The translations under genes were made by a program, and so were the position numbers. Below the pieces are notes generated by a model that did no database searches, had not been told where the DNA came from, and saw nothing but the letters and a program-made list of their open reading frames with translations. From positions 1 to 37,884 of the IMG/VR virus record IMGVR_UViG_3300022690_000489: a stretch of DNA of 37,884 nt. The stretch is one strand, 5' to 3'. Of this stretch, positions 1 to 6,726 are shown in pieces. This stretch comes from a virus. Within the stretch, counting starts at the first letter, position 1; each line of letters begins with the position of its first letter.

Positions 1-144
1 ATCAAGTATTTTTTGAATGCTTTTGATGTTCACAAAATATGCAAAGGTAGAAAAAGCACCGTAAGTCTTAACAAATCGTGGTTCCGGCTTGAAATTTAGA
101 TCACCTAACCATTCGCAGTCCTGGCCCAATTGAGCACTGCAATT
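1..144. repeat. Terminal direct repeat, left copy (circle junction)
   Basis: These 144 bases are identical to the last 144 of the window. The repeat lies inside an open reading frame that continues unbroken from position 1 to position 37740, so this is the overlap of a circular or circularly permuted assembly and the true unique length is 37740 bp. It need not be the physical end of the packaged DNA. Confidence 0.97.
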
Positions 145-576
145 AGGCATCATTCCAGAGCTTCCGACGCGGTGCCAAAAGGCGGGCACGTGAAAAGTTC
201 CGCCTAAAAAGAAAACGTCCCACACACGAGGGCTTAAAAAGTCAGAAATCATATCTATCCGCTCGTTGAAATCCTGACAAAAAATAATATCATCTTCCAT
301 TACCAGCGCGTGACGGTTTAATGTTAAAGCCCGCTCCATTATTTTAACCTGGGAAAAGTGGCAACCAACGGCGCCGGGCGTTCGGTCCATCATGGTTTTA
401 ATTCCTGGCTTATCTCTTAGTTCGCCTGGTAACATTCCGCGAATTCTATCGGCATTTAAGTTCATGCCCGGCATTCCAAACCCAAGTCTTTTTAATTGCT
501 TTTCCATATGTTCAAGCCGATCGGTGCGGTGGTCCAAGTTGATAAAAGCACTGTAAGAATCTTCTAAAATGTTCAT
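1..576 (-). CDS. Glycosyltransferase family 25 (N-terminal 192 codons; gene spans the circle junction)
   Basis: Predicted sugar transferase of the LPS-type GT25 family, acting on surface or virion glycans. Reading starts at the ATG at 576 and runs off the left edge; the last 81 codons and stop are at 37740-37495, giving a 273-aa protein. FINLDHRTDR at residues 11-20 is the family's N-terminal donor-site signature, and EDD at residues 94-96 (in LVMEDDIIF) is the expected metal/nucleotide-sugar motif. The start is 2 nt after the stop of the methyltransferase gene at 579, so the two are probably co-translated within the glycan block. The acceptor sugar cannot be read from sequence. Family call is firm, substrate unknown. 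Confidence 0.85.
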   Translation of the reverse strand, partial: MNILEDSYSAFINLDHRTDRLEHMEKQLKRLGFGMPGMNLNADRIRGMLPGELRDKPGIKTMMDRTPGAVGCHFSQVKIMERALTLNRHALVMEDDIIFCQDFNERIDMISDFLSPRVWDVFFLGGTFHVPAFWHRVGSSGMMPNCSAQLGQDCEWLGDLNFKPEPRFVKTYGAFSTFAYFVNIKSIQKILD

Positions 577-578
577 TT

Positions 579-1847
579 TTAATAAATTTTGTTTCTTGCC
601 CGGTATGCTTCTAGGTCGGCAACATCACAAATTTTTTGAATCATTACCTGGTAACCCTTGAAACTTATAATCAAATAATCTTCGTGCTCAATTAAAAATT
701 TATTGATTCCCTCTCTAGTTTCCGGTCGCCACTCATAATCATCAAACAACATATGGCCGCCAACGGCTAAAAGTGTAAAACATTCTTTGCCATCGTTGTA
801 AACCTCGGCGCGCCGGTGGTCGCCATCTATATAAATGAAATCAAAGCGTAATTCCGCTAACTGCTTGAACGCCTTGCGACTTGTTTTCCTGATTAACTCA
901 ATCGGGCGCCCTTTTATATTTCTTTTGAATCGTTTATATTGACCCCTAAACATAGATTCAAGTTCTTTGTTTAATGTCTTTGCTTCGCGGGTTAATTCGG
1001 TAACCAAATATTGATCTTTGAGCGGGTCCACGGCAATCATCCGGCCGCCTTCATTCAAAAGATTGTCGCAAATGTAGCAACTAGTAAGACCCTCGAAAAC
1101 TCCTATTTCCAAAGCGAAATCAAAGCGCATACCCTCGGTATTCTTTTTAAATTCACTATTCCAATTTTCGGTAATTTCCATATTTTTGATAATAAAGTTT
1201 TCCAGTCTGTAATCTTCCACAAAATTTTCAGGTGTCATTTCAAGCCCTTCAACATCACACGAAAAAACCCTGTAACCGTAACCGTTCACAAATTCAATCA
1301 AGCGCCTAAAAGTATAATCATTTAATTGATAGTGCGGGCTATATTCGATTTGAATATACTTGATTGCCTTGCGTTCCAGCATCTTTTCAGTGCCCTGGAT
1401 TACATCCCACTCGGCGCCTTCGACATCAATTTTAATAAAGTCGATTTCTTTTATATTGTTTACTTCGGCGTAAGTATCAATGGTAATCGTATAAACAGAA
1501 CCCGTTTTCATCGGGAGATTATCCCATTTTGGATTGTGGTACAGGCTTGAAAGACCGTTGTTTTCATTAATGAAGTAGTAAAAATTTAATTTTAAAATAT
1601 CGCTTAAATTATCTTGATTATACACCGCCATTTCACAATATTTCACATTCTTACGGTCACAATATTTCACAGATGTGTAGATTAATAACCTTTCATTAGG
1701 TTCGAATAGGTGAATTTCTGCGGCGTTATCGATTAGCAAATCTGTAAACTCTCCTTTGTTCGATCCAATATCAAATACAACCGGCTCACTTGAAAAATAA
1801 GGCAGACAATTTAAAACACTTCTTTTTTCACTTGGGGATAAGCTCAT
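579..1847 (-). CDS. Two-domain methyltransferase: FkbM domain fused to class I SAM methyltransferase
   Basis: 422 aa with two methyltransferase domains in series. Residues about 20-220 are FkbM-like: SAM-binding VVFDIGSNKG at 23-32 and DFIKIDVEGAEWDVIQG at 136-152, the motif typical of FkbM sugar O-methyltransferases. Residues about 240-400 are a second class I fold of the Methyltransf_24 type: FALEIGVFEG at 244-253, IAVDP at 271-275, FDFIYIDGDH at 335-344 and GGHMLFDD at 363-370. Probable role is O-methylation of sugars in the glycan made by the neighbouring transferases. It overlaps the end of the upstream 99-aa gene by 20 nt and is followed within 2 nt by the GT25 gene. The same two domain types occur as separate genes at 36208-37379. 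Confidence 0.85.
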   Translation of the reverse strand: MSLSPSEKRSVLNCLPYFSSEPVVFDIGSNKGEFTDLLIDNAAEIHLFEPNERLLIYTSVKYCDRKNVKYCEMAVYNQDNLSDILKLNFYYFINENNGLSSLYHNPKWDNLPMKTGSVYTITIDTYAEVNNIKEIDFIKIDVEGAEWDVIQGTEKMLERKAIKYIQIEYSPHYQLNDYTFRRLIEFVNGYGYRVFSCDVEGLEMTPENFVEDYRLENFIIKNMEITENWNSEFKKNTEGMRFDFALEIGVFEGLTSCYICDNLLNEGGRMIAVDPLKDQYLVTELTREAKTLNKELESMFRGQYKRFKRNIKGRPIELIRKTSRKAFKQLAELRFDFIYIDGDHRRAEVYNDGKECFTLLAVGGHMLFDDYEWRPETREGINKFLIEHEDYLIISFKGYQVMIQKICDVADLEAYRARNKIY

Positions 1848-2127
1848 TATTGATTCGGGTTATCAATCTTGAATTAATACAAACACAAGTGCCGTATATG
1901 CTATCTGTTTTAATTCTAATATATGCGCTCTCATTGTTGTGAATATAAGGCGTGCCAGTTACTCTATATTCATTTCCACTAGTTAAAATTTTAGTGTCTT
2001 TACCTGCATATACGACAAAATCATTTCTTTCTATTTTAGAAATTCTATTTAGATATATTGTTTTTTCCTGATTATTATAATCTTTTATTAACTTTGTAGC
2101 CCCTTCATATTGCGCTTTAGTAATCAT
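1828..2127 (-). CDS. Hypothetical 99-aa protein in the glycan block
   Basis: I do not recognise this protein. It starts with ATG at 2127, overlapping the stop of the GDP-mannose epimerase gene by 4 nt (ATGA), and its 3' end overlaps the methyltransferase start by 20 nt, so it sits inside the carbohydrate operon. The sequence is rich in alternating hydrophobic and polar residues, suggesting a small beta-rich domain, and has two Cys close together (CVC, residues 82-84). No signal peptide or membrane segment is apparent. Confidence 0.65.
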   Translation of the reverse strand: MITKAQYEGATKLIKDYNNQEKTIYLNRISKIERNDFVVYAGKDTKILTSGNEYRVTGTPYIHNNESAYIRIKTDSIYGTCVCINSRLITRINNELIPK

Positions 2128-3128
2128 TTTGTTTGTGATTTAATCCAGTTATATAAAATTGCAATTCCTATTTCAAGTGGTTGTCCGGGCGCCCAATCTA
2201 ATACGCTCTTAATCAGCGTGTTATCCGAATTTCGTCCTTCGACGCCGACCGGGCCGCTAATGTTTTTTATCTTTAATTCTTTGCCCGATATTTTTAAAAC
2301 CATTTGCGTCAAATCATTAATACTGATTTGCTCGTCGCTGCCAATATTCAAAGGGTATTTATAATCCGATTTCATAAGCAGGCGAACGCCCTCAATGCAC
2401 TCGCTGATATAAAGGAATGAACGCCTTTGAAGTCCCGTGCCCCAAACTTCAACTTCATTTTCAGATTCAATAACCTTTCGGCATATCGCTGCCGGCACCT
2501 TTTCGCGCCCGCCTTTATAAGTTCCTTCGGGTCCAAAAATATTATGAAATCTTGCAATGCAAATATTCAAACCATAATTTTTTTGAAACGCCAAATACAA
2601 CCGTTCAGAAAACAATTTTTCCCATCCATAATTTGAATCCGGGTTGGCCGGGTACGCGTCCGCCTCGGCTAATCCCGCACTATCATAATTCAACTGCAGT
2701 TCCTCGGGATAGATACAGGCTGACGAAGAATAAAATATTTTACCGGCAAAATCTAAATATCGTAACGAGACTAAAACGTTTAAATTTATTTGTGCAGAAT
2801 TATACATAATATTAGCATCATTCTCGCCGGTGAACACATAGCCAGCGCCGCCCATATCAGCCGCTAATTGGTAAACCTCGTCGAAAGCCCTTTCTTGATA
2901 ATAGGGCTCTTGCCATTCATCAACCAAAACAGCCGGGTAAACATTATCAAACGCAAGATTTCTAATTACAAATTCATCAGCCTGCGTTTTGGAAAACTCT
3001 GGGTATTTTAAATCCACGCCGCGAACATAATAACCCTCTTTTTTTAATCGCTTTACAAGGTGCGAACCAATGAAACCACCAGCCCCAAGTACAACCGCCG
3101 TTTTTTGTTTTAGGTTTTCGAATCTCAT
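2124..3128 (-). CDS. GDP-mannose 3,5-epimerase-like NAD-dependent epimerase
   Basis: 334-aa extended short-chain dehydrogenase/epimerase. The Rossmann motif GAGGFIG is at residues 15-21. The catalytic region matches GDP-D-mannose 3,5-epimerase (GME), the plant and bacterial enzyme that converts GDP-D-mannose to GDP-L-galactose (and GDP-L-gulose): SSAC-IYPE with the catalytic Cys at 138, YGWEK with Tyr167 and Lys171, RFHNIFGP at 193-200, and KGGREK at 205-210 with the second acid/base Lys. WGTGLQRRSF at 229-238 and the C-terminal GRNSDNTLIKSVLDWAP at 298-314 are also GME hallmarks. Length is close to other GMEs without the plant N-terminal extension. It is linked by ATGA overlaps to the GT2 gene upstream and the 99-aa gene downstream. 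The assignment rests on remembered family motifs; other NDP-sugar epimerases are less likely. Confidence 0.85.
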   Translation of the reverse strand: MRFENLKQKTAVVLGAGGFIGSHLVKRLKKEGYYVRGVDLKYPEFSKTQADEFVIRNLAFDNVYPAVLVDEWQEPYYQERAFDEVYQLAADMGGAGYVFTGENDANIMYNSAQINLNVLVSLRYLDFAGKIFYSSSACIYPEELQLNYDSAGLAEADAYPANPDSNYGWEKLFSERLYLAFQKNYGLNICIARFHNIFGPEGTYKGGREKVPAAICRKVIESENEVEVWGTGLQRRSFLYISECIEGVRLLMKSDYKYPLNIGSDEQISINDLTQMVLKISGKELKIKNISGPVGVEGRNSDNTLIKSVLDWAPGQPLEIGIAILYNWIKSQTK

Positions 3129-3910
3129 AATCTTCTAAGTTTATTCATCAGTTCGTTTGCGAAATCCCCGGTTTTATTTACATTGTGTTTATAGTGTGAG
3201 CCATCATGAACCAAATGATCGTATTGCATACCCCCGACAACATAAATTTTATTGCCCGCGTCTAACCAATTGTAATTCATGAAAAGAGTATCCGCCGTCC
3301 AAGGCTCGGGGTGGTCCTTCCAAACGCTTAGAAATGTTTCACGGTGAAAGAAATAATTACACGTATTTATAAGGCAGTCGAATTTATCAATGTTTGAAAA
3401 TGACTTTACATTGCCGCGGGTTATTGTGTGCCCTGTAAACTTTGTATAATCGAAATGAGGCCGTGCAAATTCAGGAGCATAGATTGTATCCTTTGAAAGT
3501 GTATGATTAAATATTGGGCCTACATAATGTTTTGAATCAATTACATTATCAGAATCTAAAAGAATTACCCACTCGTTGGAGGCTTGTTCAATTGCTTTGT
3601 GCTTGTTGTGATAACATCCAAGATTTCTATTATTTCTTTGAATGTTAATTTTTGGAACACAGTTGCAAAGTTCTTTTAACCTGGCAAAGTTAGACCAATT
3701 TGAATAATCATCTATTATCAAAATTTCATTTATACGGTCGTCGCCAATGACTTTTTCAAAAGATTTGAAAGTCATTTCCGGGCGTTCGAAAGTTGTTATA
3801 CACAAACTTATCATTGTCTTTCCTTGTTTTTTATAATATGCTTTATTCCAATTCTCATACAGTCTTCTAATTGTTGAAACATCTGGCTTCCGTGTTTCTT
3901 TTTCAATCAT
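3125..3910 (-). CDS. Glycosyltransferase family 2
   Basis: 261 aa, GT-A fold. ISLCITTFERP at residues 34-44 is the GT2 start strand, EILIIDDYS the following nucleotide-binding strand, and WVILLDSDN carries the DxD metal motif. The N-terminal 32 residues precede the GT core; an internal ATG at 3814 could be an alternative start, but the first ATG at 3910 lies sensibly just after the small membrane gene at 3925. There is no membrane segment, so it is probably cytoplasmic. The stop overlaps the epimerase start (ATGA), placing it directly in the sugar operon. Substrate unknown. Confidence 0.85.
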   Translation of the reverse strand: MIEKETRKPDVSTIRRLYENWNKAYYKKQGKTMISLCITTFERPEMTFKSFEKVIGDDRINEILIIDDYSNWSNFARLKELCNCVPKINIQRNNRNLGCYHNKHKAIEQASNEWVILLDSDNVIDSKHYVGPIFNHTLSKDTIYAPEFARPHFDYTKFTGHTITRGNVKSFSNIDKFDCLINTCNYFFHRETFLSVWKDHPEPWTADTLFMNYNWLDAGNKIYVVGGMQYDHLVHDGSHYKHNVNKTGDFANELMNKLRRL

Positions 3911-3924
3911 AATATAAAGTCATT

Positions 3925-4062
3925 TTATTCAATTATATCGTATAATATTGACCCAAACCACCCGACAAGAAATGACATAATAACTTTAAAAAAATAGGGC
4001 GCAAATAAAATTATTAAAATCAAAAATATAATAATAACAAATCCAAATATTATAGGTTTCAT
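3925..4062 (-). CDS. Small hydrophobic membrane protein, 45 aa
   Basis: ATG at 4062 begins 3 nt after the stop of the GT11 gene and the frame stays open to TAA at 3925. Residues 4-20 are almost entirely Ile, Phe, Leu and Val, followed by a second hydrophobic stretch around residues 23-42, so one or two membrane spans are expected. I recognise no family. It fills what would otherwise be a gap between two glycosyltransferase genes; a membrane anchor or adaptor for the glycan enzymes is possible but unproven. Confidence 0.55.
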   Translation of the reverse strand: MKPIIFGFVIIIFLILIILFAPYFFKVIMSFLVGWFGSILYDIIE

Positions 4063-4065
4063 AAT

Positions 4066-4821
4066 TTACAAATCTATTTGTTGCCATTCCTTTGGGATTA
4101 TATCTTTTGGCGTACCTAGCGCCTGGACCACTCCATTTTTTTTACCGAACCAAGTTTTATGCGACGGTGCAATAATATGCCTGTTATGGTTCTTTCCAAG
4201 ATACGCCGCCCACCAACTAAAAGATGAGTTGGCGATAATGTGATTTGAACAATTCGCCATGACTGTCATATCTTCAAACGGGTTACGTCCTTCGGATAGC
4301 CCAATACCAGGCAACATTTTTTTGCACCAATTCAAATCATCGGAAAAAATCATAAATCTTTTGTGGCCTCGCTCCTTCATTTCTTTTATCGCCGTGTGAA
4401 TGTATCGAATTGTAACCGGCGGAAAGTCGCTTGCGTGTGTTACATAATCACCACGCCTCACGTGTATCGAACAGTATTTTTTAAACTCATCACCAAGATC
4501 AGGGATGCTAAACACATTTTTAATTTCATCTTCGCAATTTTCAAAAAACTTTTTGCTCTGAAAAAACCCTTGCAAATAAACGACGCCCATATTTGGGATT
4601 GGCTTGAAATCATAATCACATGGCGCAAGGGTTGAGTATGTCCTTTGTAAAATCGGACCCCTGGGCAAGTGCGGAAAGTAGTCAAACCATTCGGGCACCT
4701 CTATATTTTTGTCTAGGCTTGCCCACTCATAACCGTATCGCCGGGCGTAACCAATTGCGGCCGCTAGTTGAAACATATTATTTCCTAACCTTCCGACATA
4801 TCGACTAGTTACATATTTCAT
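4066..4821 (-). CDS. Glycosyltransferase family 11 (alpha-1,2-fucosyltransferase-like)
   Basis: 251 aa. GRLGNNMFQLAAA at residues 10-22 is the GT11 N-terminal motif, HVRRGDY at 120-126 is the signature HxRRxDY (GDP-sugar binding), and NSSFSWWAAYLG at 198-209 is the C-terminal motif. GT11 enzymes transfer L-fucose from GDP-L-fucose to a galactose 2-OH. No GDP-fucose synthase or GDP-mannose dehydratase is present here, but a GDP-mannose 3,5-epimerase is two genes downstream; L-galactose differs from L-fucose only by its 6-OH, so GDP-L-galactose is a plausible donor (inference). The start ATG overlaps the TGA of the upstream 46-aa gene. Confidence 0.9.
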   Translation of the reverse strand: MKYVTSRYVGRLGNNMFQLAAAIGYARRYGYEWASLDKNIEVPEWFDYFPHLPRGPILQRTYSTLAPCDYDFKPIPNMGVVYLQGFFQSKKFFENCEDEIKNVFSIPDLGDEFKKYCSIHVRRGDYVTHASDFPPVTIRYIHTAIKEMKERGHKRFMIFSDDLNWCKKMLPGIGLSEGRNPFEDMTVMANCSNHIIANSSFSWWAAYLGKNHNRHIIAPSHKTWFGKKNGVVQALGTPKDIIPKEWQQIDL

Positions 4822-4958
4822 TTTATCATTCTTCTTTGTCTTCGATTGGGTGATTTACCAGTAATCAAAAGTTTGTATTCTTTATTATCTTTAAAATATT
4901 GCACTTGTTCTTTTGTTACTGGTTTATTTTTTGGTTTTTGATTTTTCTTTGACTTCAT
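4818..4958 (-). CDS. Small basic protein, 46 aa
   Basis: ATG at 4958, TGA at 4818-4820 overlapping the GT11 start as ATGA. The peptide is very Lys/Arg/Gln-rich with a KEQVQYFKDN helix in the middle and a C-terminal ITGKSPNRRQRRM segment. The 35-nt overlap with the gene upstream and the coupled stop/start support translation. Function unknown; a nucleic-acid-binding tail is conceivable. Confidence 0.5.
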   Translation of the reverse strand: MKSKKNQKPKNKPVTKEQVQYFKDNKEYKLLITGKSPNRRQRRMIK

Positions 4959-5187
4959 TATATAACCTAATTGGTATGTCCTCTATATTAATAAATACAT
5001 GGTCTTCGCTCCGCTCTACCGTTTCAAATCCCGTTAAATCAATGGAATAATTAATCCTTGTATTTATCTTTTTTTTATCGCCGCGCTTGGATGTAAAACA
5101 AATTTCAGTGATTAACCCATAATGCAATTGCTCTGCTCTTAATATCAATACAATATCTGATATTGAATATTTGGTTTTGATATTCAT
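4924..5187 (-). CDS. Hypothetical 87-aa protein
   Basis: No family recognised. It starts at the ATG at 5187, which shares a base with the stop of the upstream 229-aa gene (TAATG), and ends overlapping the 46-aa gene. Basic and Lys-rich, with ISDIVLILRAEQLHYGLITEICF near the start (residues 8-30) looking like a beta-rich core. No membrane segment. Position in the glycan block is the only functional clue. Confidence 0.6.
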   Translation of the reverse strand: MNIKTKYSISDIVLILRAEQLHYGLITEICFTSKRGDKKKINTRINYSIDLTGFETVERSEDHVFINIEDIPIRLYNEVKEKSKTKK

Positions 5188-5876
5188 TAAAATATATGTT
5201 TAAATGATGGCTTATATTTCTGAACAAAAACGGATGGCAACCGCTCCAACAAAAACGGATGATAAGGATAATAAGGCTTTCCGAAAGCCTCTGTAAACCT
5301 TCCAATCGTTTCGGTATTTAGCTTTTTGTATGTCGTTGCCTTCATGGCTTCTGGCATAGTTTCAAGCACTTGCATTGCCGGTAATAGTAGCTCTGTGACA
5401 TACGCCTCGTAAACGTCAGCAGTGGCAATAAAATAATTAAACAAAATGATATGGTCCAACTTGTGCGGTATCTCACAAAATCCGGTTTCCTGTAAGATTT
5501 TTTCCATCATTTTTACAAATCCGGGGTGGTAGTTTTCGGCCTGTAAAATTATATTTTCCTGTTTGCGTCTTCCTTCAAATCCGAAAACCTCAATATTTTC
5601 ATTCTGTTCTATGGTCTTTTTTAATGCGTTGGGTGTGAATTGTGCGTTCGTTTCGGTGTCTTTAAATACTAAATCCTTTCGTAAGTCATGTGAAAAAACC
5701 CCAAAATATTTAGCCTTCCGGTGTTCGTGGTTTTGAATTAGTTCAGCGATCACACTGTTTTCAAAAAACTTTGTGAGATTTTTAGAGTTGTCGTAATGAT
5801 TGAATTCGGGATAGCAATTCTTTCGCCCGTTCTCGTCGAAATAAATTTGCCATATGTTTAGAAGAGGTTCAGGCAT
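5187..5876 (-). CDS. Probable carbohydrate-associated protein, 229 aa
   Basis: Soluble protein opening with NIWQIYFDENGR (residues 7-18), then KYFGVFSHDLRKD at 56-68 and YHPGF around residues 116-120. I associate this combination with poorly characterised proteins in polysaccharide and O-antigen loci that resemble glycosyltransferases, but I cannot name the family with certainty. It overlaps the upstream 64-aa gene by 8 nt and is joined to the following 87-aa gene as TAATG. Being the second gene after the terminator at 6093-6123, it belongs with the glycan block rather than the capsid operon. Confidence 0.7.
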   Translation of the reverse strand: MPEPLLNIWQIYFDENGRKNCYPEFNHYDNSKNLTKFFENSVIAELIQNHEHRKAKYFGVFSHDLRKDLVFKDTETNAQFTPNALKKTIEQNENIEVFGFEGRRKQENIILQAENYHPGFVKMMEKILQETGFCEIPHKLDHIILFNYFIATADVYEAYVTELLLPAMQVLETMPEAMKATTYKKLNTETIGRFTEAFGKPYYPYHPFLLERLPSVFVQKYKPSFKHIF

Positions 5877-6063
5877 TTACTTTGAGCCAATCATAAATAA
5901 CCTTAATGCAAGATTCGCAACCCTTTCGCACCCGGTTGCGTGGATTTTCACGGCGATATAAAACAAGCGCCGCATTCCATAAACTTACGTTGGATTTTAA
6001 TTTATACGAATCTAATCCGCCCGCTTCGTCGATTGACTTTAACAGTTGGCCCGCTCTATCCAT
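5869..6063 (-). CDS. Hypothetical 64-aa protein, first gene of the glycan block
   Basis: Short mostly helical protein: an amphipathic N-terminal helix (RAGQLLKSIDEAGG), then a basic region RRENPRNRVRKGCESC with two Cys three apart. It starts about 30 nt downstream of the terminator that closes the capsid operon and overlaps the 229-aa gene by 8 nt. A weak promoter-like pair, TTTG (6095-6092) and TATATTTA (6076-6069), lies directly upstream but its spacing of 15 is shorter than usual. Function not recognised. Confidence 0.6.
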   Translation of the reverse strand: MDRAGQLLKSIDEAGGLDSYKLKSNVSLWNAALVLYRRENPRNRVRKGCESCIKVIYDWLKVNA

Positions 6064-6092
6064 GAGTGTAAATATATAAAAAAATAAAGGAC

Positions 6093-6123
6093 AAAAAAAG
6101 TGCCCTTCGTTTAGAGCACTTTT
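6093..6123 (-). terminator. Rho-independent terminator after the capsid operon
   Basis: An 8-bp stem pairs AAAAGTGC (6096-6103) with GCACTTTT (6116-6123) around a 12-nt loop. Read on the minus strand the stem is followed by a run of seven T, the expected terminator form, and it stands 46 nt after the stop of the last capsid-region gene. The plus-strand reading also has a short T tract. Confidence 0.8.
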
Positions 6124-6168
6124 ATTGTCATTAATTCAAATAGAACTTAACCAACCAACTTAAATATT

Positions 6169-6723
6169 TTAAACTACCAAAGAATTGATATACGCTTTCG
6201 TAGTATTGAAATCAGTATCCAAAATCCTTTTCGGTAAATCTCTTTCATTGCCTTGAAAAATTAAAGTATCGGCAATATCTGACGCTTGAACCTGGCCGGT
6301 ATTTTGTCCGCCCCCTTCTATTTGGTCCATCCCGTTAAACCCGCCAAACAATTTGAATTCTTCATTATTGGTTTCTAAAATTATCCCGACGCACGCGACC
6401 AATAATTCCTCAATTATTTGATCTTCGTCGCAATCATCAGAAAACAATTTTATCTGTACATCGTGAGTGTAAAACTTGTTTCCACCCTCGCCGCCAATCG
6501 CTGGCGCATAGCCCCCCGAGTGTGCCTGTTTTCGTGAACTGAACAGGAACAACCCTTTATATGCCATGAATCGAAGTTGATTAATACACCCGTTGGACCC
6601 GGTTGTGTATGGTGGTATTTGTAAATCAGCAATATTAAAAATCCATGCATCTTTACCAACGCCTCCAACGCGTTTTAACGCATCACAATCAATTCCAATT
6701 CCATCTGTTATTCCGCAAGGCAT
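6169..6723 (-). CDS. Structural protein following the major capsid gene (possible tail tube)
   Basis: 184 aa. The N-terminus MPCGITDGIGIDCDALKRVG has paired Cys and a GG-rich turn, a pattern I know from virion proteins of Bacteroidota phages and prophages, in which the gene often follows or accompanies capsid genes. The middle is rich in Gly and the C-terminus in mixed beta sequence. It is 3 nt downstream of the capsid gene and ends the operon at the terminator at 6093-6123. A major tail tube protein or a capsid-associated minor protein are both possible; no catalytic motif is seen. Confidence 0.55.
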   Translation of the reverse strand: MPCGITDGIGIDCDALKRVGGVGKDAWIFNIADLQIPPYTTGSNGCINQLRFMAYKGLFLFSSRKQAHSGGYAPAIGGEGGNKFYTHDVQIKLFSDDCDEDQIIEELLVACVGIILETNNEEFKLFGGFNGMDQIEGGGQNTGQVQASDIADTLIFQGNERDLPKRILDTDFNTTKAYINSLVV

Positions 6724-6726
6724 AAT

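Noticed and set aside
1011-1550. Two plus-strand frames opposite the two-domain methyltransferase gene
   Set aside because: Both are antisense shadows; the minus frame has intact methyltransferase motifs.
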